Origin: Propionibacterium sp.
GTDB taxonomy: Bacteria > Actinomycetota > Actinomycetes > Propionibacteriales > Propionibacteriaceae
Direction: 5' to 3'
Length of the DNA stretch: 39,468 bases
Assembly: GCA_012517965.1 (NCBI GenBank)
Contig: JAAYTZ010000011.1
Span: forward strand, 1-39,468
A model generated the notes under the pieces. The model was given only the letters and a program-made list of their open reading frames with translations, searched no databases and was not told the DNA's origin. Positions 32,381 to 39,468 of the stretch are shown piece after piece (position 1 is the stretch's first letter; every line of letters begins with the position of its first letter). The translations under genes and the position numbers were made by a program.

Positions 32381-33424
32381 ATGAGCGAGCCGGACGCCGG
32401 GAGCGGCGCGGGCCGGTGGGGCGTCCGGGTCGCCGGGGACGGCGACGCCGCCGACCTGCTGCGCCTCTACGAGTGCGACGCGGCCGCGGGCGACCTGGCG
32501 GTGCTGACCACGCGGCGGCCCGATCCGCTGGCCTCGCTACGCACCGAGGGCGACCGGGTGGTGTTCCCGGTCGTCACCGACAACGAGTCGGGCCGCGTCA
32601 TCGGTGGCGGCGCCTGCGTGATCCGGCGGGCGTCGGTCGGCGGGGTGGACCGCACCGTCTGCTACCTCACCGGGCTCAAGCTGCTGCCCGAGTACCGGCG
32701 CCAGGTGCCGCTGATGGCCCGGATCTACGGCTGGGCCCGCGAGTTGACCGCCGACGTCGACCTGTACTACACGACGATCATGGCCGACAACGCGGCCGCC
32801 CAACGGCTCCTGACCGGACGCCGTCGGCGCGGCATGCCCGAGTACCGGCCGGCCGGCGGCTACACCACCTGGTGTTTCCGGACGCCGCCGGTCCGGCTCC
32901 CCCGGTGGGGCCTCCGGCTGGAGTTGGGGACGGCGTCCGACCTGGTCAGCCCCGGGTTCGACCTGGAGCCGGTGCGGCCGCTCGCCCCGGAGTCGTGGGT
33001 GCTGCGTGACCGGTCGGGTGCGGTGGTGGCCAGCGCGGGCGTCTGGGACCAGCGGGCCCACCGCCAGTACATCGTCCTGCGCTACGGCGGTGCGTACGAG
33101 CACCTGCACCGACTGCCGACCGCGCTGATCGGCTACCCCCGGCTGCCCCGTCCGGGGGCGGTGGCCGCGCAGGCGTCCGTGACCCAGCTGTGGGTCCGGG
33201 ACTGGGACCCGGCCCTGGCCCGGCTCTTCCTCGGGGCCCTGTCCCGGGTGCACCGGCGGTTCGACTACCTCGTCTGGGGCGCCCACGCGAGCCACCCGCT
33301 CGCGGGGCCGCTGGCCGGGCTTCGCGGCGTCCGGCTCGACAGCCTGCTGTACACCGTGCATTTCGACGACGCCTGCCTGCCGCTCTCGGGCGGGCCCGTC
33401 GGCCTCGACGTGGCCCTGCTCTGA
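32381..33424 (+). CDS. GNAT-family N-acyltransferase-like protein
   Basis: A 347-residue protein. The N-terminal half looks like a GNAT domain: a variable start, R-V-I-G-G-G-A-C-V strand, then YLTGLKLLPEYRRQVPLMARIYGW, where L-P-E-Y-R-R corresponds to the acetyl-CoA loop region (the usual Q/R-x2-G-x-A is degenerate), and I-M-A-D-N-A-A-A-Q-R-L-L. The C-terminal half has a second, GNAT-like rhythm with SVTQLWVRDWDP. The ATG is 7 bp after radical SAM protein 4, so it is the last gene of that run. It may transfer the acyl group made or modified by the neighbours; substrate unknown. Confidence 0.65.
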   Translation: MSEPDAGSGAGRWGVRVAGDGDAADLLRLYECDAAAGDLAVLTTRRPDPLASLRTEGDRVVFPVVTDNESGRVIGGGACVIRRASVGGVDRTVCYLTGLKLLPEYRRQVPLMARIYGWARELTADVDLYYTTIMADNAAAQRLLTGRRRRGMPEYRPAGGYTTWCFRTPPVRLPRWGLRLELGTASDLVSPGFDLEPVRPLAPESWVLRDRSGAVVASAGVWDQRAHRQYIVLRYGGAYEHLHRLPTALIGYPRLPRPGAVAAQASVTQLWVRDWDPALARLFLGALSRVHRRFDYLVWGAHASHPLAGPLAGLRGVRLDSLLYTVHFDDACLPLSGGPVGLDVALL

Positions 33425-33440
33425 GCGGGCCGGCCGCGGT

Positions 33441-33473
33441 TAGAGTGGGCGACAACGCCGAGAGGACAAGGCC
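33441..33473 (+). promoter_or_regulatory. Promoter and leader of the GHKL ATPase gene
   Basis: TAGAGT at 33441-33446 is a plausible -10 box. A 27-nt leader follows, carrying AGAGGA about 11 nt before ATG 33474. Unlike many single genes in this window, this start has a leader with a Shine-Dalgarno-like site. Confidence 0.4.
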
Positions 33474-35378
33474 ATGGCGATCCTCACCCTGCCGGTCGAC
33501 CAGCGGATCATCGACATCGATTCGCAGCGGTTCGCCTCCGTCGAGAAGGCGCTCGTCGAGCTCGTCACCAACAGCGACGACAGCTACAGCCGCCTCGAGC
33601 AGGCGCTCCCGTCGCCCGGCACGATCACGATCCGCTACGAGCGGCACGACCGCGGGGCCGTCATCTCCGTGACCGACGCCGCGGAGGGCATGACCCTCGA
33701 CCGGCTCCGCACCGTGCTCACCTACGGCGGCGCCCACAGCCAGTTGGCGTCCGGAGGAACGACCGGGCGCGGCTTCTTCGGCCGCGGCCTCAAGCAGGCC
33801 GTCTTCGGGCTGGGGCACGGCTGGGTGGAGTCGATCCGCGACGGCCGGCTGGCCCGCGTCGACCTGTTCCGCGACGAGTCGGGAAGCTACGTCTACGACG
33901 ACCAGGACGGCGACCGCGCCGCGGCGTCCGGGGACTACGCCGCCCTGGGGCTCGAACCCGGCGGGCACGGCACCCGGGTGACGATCGTCGTCGACAACCC
34001 CCAGGTGACCCTGCCGCTGTACCGGTCGCTGGTCACGGCGCTGAGCGGCAACTTCTACCTGCGCGACATCCTCGCGCGCCGGCGGCTCACGCTGATCAAC
34101 GGGAACCTGCCGCGGCGGCGCGTGGTCCCGACGCCGCTCCGGTACGAGGAGCCGCCGTCGGAGCTGCTGCTGGGGCCCGGGCTGGTGGGGTCGTTCGACT
34201 TCGACGGCCGGCGGCACGACTTCGAACTCACCCTGCGCAAGGCCTCCGCCGACCTCATCCTGCGCGGCGACGAGCGGGACAGCGGCCTGCTGGTCGTGTC
34301 GGGCACGGCCGTCCTCGACTGCCAGTTCTTCCGGTTCGAGGGGCAACTCGGCACCGAGTACCTGTTCGGCACGGTGAGCTGTCCGGACCTGGTCGCGGCG
34401 CTGGCGTCCGGACGCCCGGTCATCAGCGACGAGCGGGAGGGACTCAACCAGAAGGACCCCTTCGTCGCCGCCTTCGCGGCCGCCGTCAGCGAGGTCATCG
34501 AGCCCGTGGTCGAGAGCGAGCGGCTGCGGCTCAGCCACGTCGACCACGCGTCGACCTCGCGGCGGACGGAGGCGCTCCTCCAGCAGGTGCTGGGCCGGAT
34601 GAACCGGGTCGCGGTGGAGGATCTCGGCATCGTCCTGCCGCCCGGGCCCGGCACCGGCTCGTACGGCCCCTTCCCCACCGGCCGGCCAGCGCTGCTGCGG
34701 TTCACGACCCCCTTCTACTTCCGCCCGGTCGGGCGGGACTTCCGCGTCACGCTCGTCGTCGATCGGCCGCGGCTGCTCGACGAGACGCTCCTGCACGTCG
34801 AGCCGGACCTGCCGGCGTCCGTCACGATCGTCCCGGACGAGCCGCGGGTGCGCGTCGGCGACCTGCCCGCCGACGGACGCCTCTCCTGGACGCTCCGCGG
34901 CTCCGAGGCCGGCGCCAAGGGGCGGCTGCGGGTCACGGCCGGCCCGGCGGCGGCGTCCTGCGAGATCGTCATCGCCGCGGACGCCGCCCGGCACGCCGGC
35001 CATCACGAGCGGTCCGGTCCGCCGCGGCCGCACGTCCCGTGGGACCAGGACAACGCGACCGACCTGTTCGCCGGCTTCGAGCTGCGCAACCTCGACAACG
35101 ACATCGACCGGGCGGTGTACAGCCCGGCCGAGCGGCTCATCATCGTCAACACCGAGGCGCCGACCGTGCGGCTCTACGTCGACGGGCAGGGGCACTTCCG
35201 CGACAGCGCCCGGCTGCTGCTCGCCGAGTTGTTCCTCGACGTGATCGCGGGCGAACTGGCCCACCGCTACGTCGATCGCACCCTGCAGAAGGGGGACGCC
35301 GAGGCCTACGAGCAGGCCAAACACACGTTCATCCGGCGCTACGGGCTGGAGATCCACCGCATTCTGATGGGCCAGTGA
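33474..35378 (+). CDS. GHKL (Hsp90/MORC-like) ATPase of unknown function
   Basis: A 634-residue protein with an N-terminal Bergerat-fold ATPase: Glu29 and Asn33 in ALVELVTNSDDSY (Mg-ATP site), Asp68 in VTDAAEGM (the D-x-G-x-G box is altered, the central Gly replaced), and the glycine lid GRGFFGRGLKQAVFGLG (98-114). This order is that of Hsp90/MutL/MORC rather than histidine kinases. A long middle part (about 200-500) of beta-rich sequence and a C-terminal helical segment (about 560-634, SARLLLAELFLDVIAGELAH) follow; I recognise no nuclease or protease motif. Such solitary ATPases occur in phage-defence and conflict systems, but no partner gene is adjacent. It is convergent with the frameshifted flavin reductase. 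Confidence 0.75.
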   Translation: MAILTLPVDQRIIDIDSQRFASVEKALVELVTNSDDSYSRLEQALPSPGTITIRYERHDRGAVISVTDAAEGMTLDRLRTVLTYGGAHSQLASGGTTGRGFFGRGLKQAVFGLGHGWVESIRDGRLARVDLFRDESGSYVYDDQDGDRAAASGDYAALGLEPGGHGTRVTIVVDNPQVTLPLYRSLVTALSGNFYLRDILARRRLTLINGNLPRRRVVPTPLRYEEPPSELLLGPGLVGSFDFDGRRHDFELTLRKASADLILRGDERDSGLLVVSGTAVLDCQFFRFEGQLGTEYLFGTVSCPDLVAALASGRPVISDEREGLNQKDPFVAAFAAAVSEVIEPVVESERLRLSHVDHASTSRRTEALLQQVLGRMNRVAVEDLGIVLPPGPGTGSYGPFPTGRPALLRFTTPFYFRPVGRDFRVTLVVDRPRLLDETLLHVEPDLPASVTIVPDEPRVRVGDLPADGRLSWTLRGSEAGAKGRLRVTAGPAAASCEIVIAADAARHAGHHERSGPPRPHVPWDQDNATDLFAGFELRNLDNDIDRAVYSPAERLIIVNTEAPTVRLYVDGQGHFRDSARLLLAELFLDVIAGELAHRYVDRTLQKGDAEAYEQAKHTFIRRYGLEIHRILMGQ

Positions 35379-35394
35379 CTCCGGTCGGACGCCC

Positions 35395-36002
35395 TTAGCG
35401 CGGGCGCCGCAGGTCGAACCGCTGCTCGGCGCTGATCCCGAAGTAGGCGGTCGGGCCCCCGGCCCGCAGCGCCGGGTCCGCGGCGGCGGTGTCGAACACC
35501 CCGTCGACCAGGAGCCGGTCGTCGATGTGGACGGCGACGACCTCCCCGATCGTCAGCCAGGCTCGGGTCCGCGCGCCGGACGCGTCGCGCAGGTTGACGA
35601 TCTGGCTGAGGCGGCACTCGAACGAGACCGGGGAGGCCGCCACGCGTGGGGCGGCGATCTCGACCGACTCGGCCGACTCCAGACCTGCGCGCTCGAACTC
35701 GTCGACGTCGTCGCTGGTGGAGTTGCGTTCATGGCCTCCGCGAGGGCGCGCGTGACGAGGTTCCAGGTGAACTCGCCGGTCGCCTCGATGTTGGCGAGGG
35801 TGTGCTTGCGCTCGGTGCTGGAGAAGCCGACGAGCGGCGGGGTGTAGTTGAGGGCGTTGAAGAAGCTATAGGGCGCGAGGTTGCGCCGCCCGGCCGGGCT
35901 CAGCGTGCCGATCCAGCCGATGGGCCGGGGGGCGACGATCGCGTTGAACGGGTCGTGGGCGAGGCGGTGTCCCTCGGCCGGACGGTAGAAGTGCGTCCCC
36001 AT
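35395..36002 (-). pseudogene. Frameshifted flavin reductase family gene
   Basis: The minus strand from ATG 36002 encodes the FMN-binding split-barrel signature of flavin reductases: THFYRPAEGH, DPFNAIVAPRPIGWIGT, APYSFFNALNYTPPLVGFSS and T-x-N-L-V-T. After TRALAEAMNAT the frame fails, and the expected continuation (SDDVDEFERAGL, then SPVSFECRLSQIV and a normal C-terminus ending at 35395) is read in another frame. The slip lies within about 35716-35722. The 608-bp length fits a 1-base deletion or 2-base insertion. It is either a real inactivation or a sequencing error; otherwise the protein would be about 202 residues, the normal size. Confidence 0.8.
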
Positions 36003-36298
36003 GGGACCAGCAGACCAGATCGGCATGGCCACGAACAACGACGACGAGGGAGGACCCCGCCGTGGCTGTCTGGGCCGCTCCGAACTACAGGAATGTAGTT
36101 CTCCCCAGCGGTGTCCACAGCCTGTGGGTAACCGTGTTCACAGCCGCGGGCGCTCCTCCCGCCGGCTCGACGGCGGCGTGTCGTGGGGGGGTTGGCCGAC
36201 CGCGGTCGCGGTGGGACACTGGTGCGCTTCCCTGCTGCCCGTTGGGGGGACGCCCGCGGCGTCCGCACGGTGGCCGCACCTTCGAGAACGGAGCCGAG
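36003..36298 (+). promoter_or_regulatory. Upstream region of the uvrA-like gene with operator-like repeats
   Basis: This stretch is open in the uvrA frame but has no family similarity, so I treat it as a leader. It contains a perfect 8-bp inverted repeat (36082-36101) and, 13 bp later, CCACAG-C-CTGTGG (36115-36127) inside DnaA-box-like sequence TGTCCACAG and GTGGGTAA. Nothing else coding is evident. Confidence 0.5.
36082..36101. promoter_or_regulatory. Perfect inverted repeat GAACTACA-N4-TGTAGTTC
   Basis: GAACTACA (36082-36089), ggaa, TGTAGTTC (36094-36101). The ACTACA/TGTAGT half-sites resemble operators of BlaI/MecI/CopY-type repressors, though those usually have a shorter centre. It lies about 200 bp upstream of the uvrA-like start. 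Confidence 0.6.
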
Positions 36299-38683
<2,385 letters not shown>

Positions 38684-38880
38684 GGGCGGCCGCCCAGCGC
38701 CTCCGAGCTGCCCACGACCGCCCGGTGGGCGTGCGTGGGCTTGGCCGGTCGGTGCCGGGCGGACTCCTCGCCTCAGCCGACCACGGTCTCCGTCGGCACG
38801 CCGAGAACTCCAGCGGCAGGCGTCGGCCTGGCGGGGCGTCTGGGCGGCGGCGCCGGGCAGGGCGGGCCGTGCCTGGGGGG

Positions 38881-38896
38881 CTTTTCACGTGAAACA
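38881..38896. promoter_or_regulatory. parS: parS-like ParB binding site
   Basis: The minus-strand 16-mer TGTTTCACGTGAAAAG matches the bacterial parS consensus TGTTTCACGTGAAACA at 14 of 16 positions, including the whole central palindrome. parS sites cluster near oriC and load ParB for chromosome segregation. The candidate origin is about 27 kb away. No parA/parB gene lies in this window. Confidence 0.7.
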
Positions 38897-39084
38897 TGCC
38901 CGGGCGGGTTCAGCGTCATGGAGTGGAAGATGTAAAACAAGAAAGCGATAAAGGGGCGTGTGGCTGGGTGCAGGCTCGGTCCCAGGCGTGCGGGTCGGCT
39001 CCGCTGGAGCGCGGTCCGCCTGGGATCCCCTGGCTGTAGCTCCGACGTGACCCGGGTGGAGCCGCTGAGCGCCGGATCGGCGTC

Positions 39085-39169
39085 GCTGAGCCGGGACGAG
39101 GACCAGGGACGCGCGGTAGCCGTGCCGACGGCAGCCGTTGGGCGGTGCCCAGCCGACCGACGTTCCCAG
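39085..39169. repeat. 85-bp direct repeat, copy 1
   Basis: This runs from GCTGAGCCGGGACGAGGACC to ACGTTCCCAG and is repeated at 39245-39330 with a few substitutions and small indels. It contains CCGACGG-3-CCGTTGG, an imperfect hairpin that is perfect in copy 2. Confidence 0.75.
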
Positions 39170-39244
39170 CGGGGACGGGCCAGAGAGGTCCTCATGGGCA
39201 GGTTTCGGCGACGACCCGGGGGGAGTGCCCGACGCCGGACCATC

Positions 39245-39330
39245 GCTCAGCCGGGACGAGGACCGGTGATGCCCAGGTGACGGTGCCGACGGCAACCGTC
39301 GGGCGGTGCCCAGCCGACCGTCGTTCCCAG
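39245..39330. repeat. 85-bp direct repeat, copy 2
   Basis: The second copy, with a perfect CCGACGG-3-CCGTCGG hairpin. Its similarity to copy 1 stops exactly at 39330, after TTCCCAG, where sequence starting TGTCAAGG begins. Confidence 0.75.
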
Positions 39331-39468
39331 TGTCAAGGGCCATTGGTTTGTGCCCAGGGGCGGTCATGAAACCTGCCCGGTGACGGTCACGAGAATTGCC
39401 CGGTGGCGGCCATGGGATCTGCCCAGGGGGCTGCGGTCGCCACCGCGGTCGAGGCCGTGGTTAGTGCA
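39331..39468. mobile_element. Putative IS21-type element end with 23-bp tandem repeats
   Basis: Three adjacent 23-bp units start at 39353, 39376 and 39399, with the shared pattern CCCGGTGRCGGYCAYG followed by a variable AT-richer end and TG. A fourth begins at 39422. IS21-family elements carry several short repeats inside each end and have 5'-TG termini. The boundary at 39331 coincides with the loss of similarity between the two 85-bp repeats. No transposase is inside the window, so the assignment is tentative. Confidence 0.45.

Larger units (their letters stand above)
38684..39330. other. Gene-free region with parS-like site and direct repeats
   Basis: I find no credible gene here; the open frames lack family similarity and Shine-Dalgarno sites. 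It contains a parS-like palindrome (38881-38896), a short relatively AT-rich stretch (about 38920-38955) and an 85-bp direct repeat (39085 and 39245). It ends at an apparent mobile-element boundary at 39331. Confidence 0.6.

Noticed and set aside
36062-36298. In-frame N-terminal extension of the UvrA-like protein
   Set aside because: It has no similarity to UvrA, contains palindromic regulatory-looking DNA and has unusual Cys/Trp-rich composition; TTG 36299 has a Shine-Dalgarno.
38773-39243. 156-residue minus-strand open frame near the right edge
   Set aside because: It crosses the parS-like site and repeat copy 1, and has no Shine-Dalgarno or family signature.

Overview
The window is high-GC DNA (by eye roughly 70% G+C) with abundant GTG starts. 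It carries the classical actinobacterial replication-origin neighbourhood. The gene order gyrA-gyrB-dciA(DUF721)-recF-dnaN-dnaA on the minus strand and rpmH-rnpA-yidD-yidC-jag-rsmG on the plus strand, plus a DUF3566 protein after gyrA, points to an actinobacterium. Propionibacteriaceae is my best guess, but that family-level call is inference.

Layout. (1) 1-2368 is an eroded edge: an apparent insertion-sequence end has cut a NERD-domain gene at the point where its helicase P-loop should begin, followed by a BEM46-like alpha/beta hydrolase and debris of an acetyltransferase gene. (2) 2369-16174 is the origin block. DnaA boxes lie between dnaN and dnaA (best oriC candidate), upstream of dnaA, and upstream of gyrB. 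parA/parB, which usually follow rsmG, are absent here, yet a near-consensus parS site lies at 38881. (3) 16187-18870 (minus) holds an aldo/keto reductase, a MerR-type regulator with the cobalamin-binding signature of the CarH/LitR photoreceptors, and a TspO-like membrane protein. Matching 11-bp-periodic repeats lie in front of both the regulator gene and the tspO-like gene, suggesting a light- or B12-responsive autoregulated unit.

(4) 18917-33424 (plus) is the most unusual part: two translationally coupled B12-type radical SAM proteins, a giant single-chain acyl-CoA carboxylase of eukaryotic-like architecture, a GNAT-like protein overlapping a GH3-type acyl-adenylating amidosynthetase, then two more B12-type radical SAM proteins and a second GNAT-like protein. 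Together they look like an uncharacterised biosynthetic locus for an acyl conjugate or modified lipid: the carboxylase could supply malonyl-CoA-type units, GH3 could activate and conjugate an acyl group, the GNATs could transfer acyl groups, and the radical SAM enzymes could modify unactivated carbons. The product cannot be read from the sequence.

(5) 33474-39468 carries a lone GHKL (Hsp90/MORC-like) ATPase, a frameshifted flavin reductase, a UvrA-like ABC ATPase behind a strong inverted repeat, the parS-like site, an 85-bp direct repeat, and 23-bp tandem repeats resembling an IS21-family end. Both ends of the window therefore look like mobile-element boundaries.

Several single genes (hydrolase, MerR, aldo/keto reductase, first radical SAM, GNAT-like) have a -10 box placed 6-7 nt before the start codon, i.e. 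leaderless promoters, whereas the origin genes use good Shine-Dalgarno sites.
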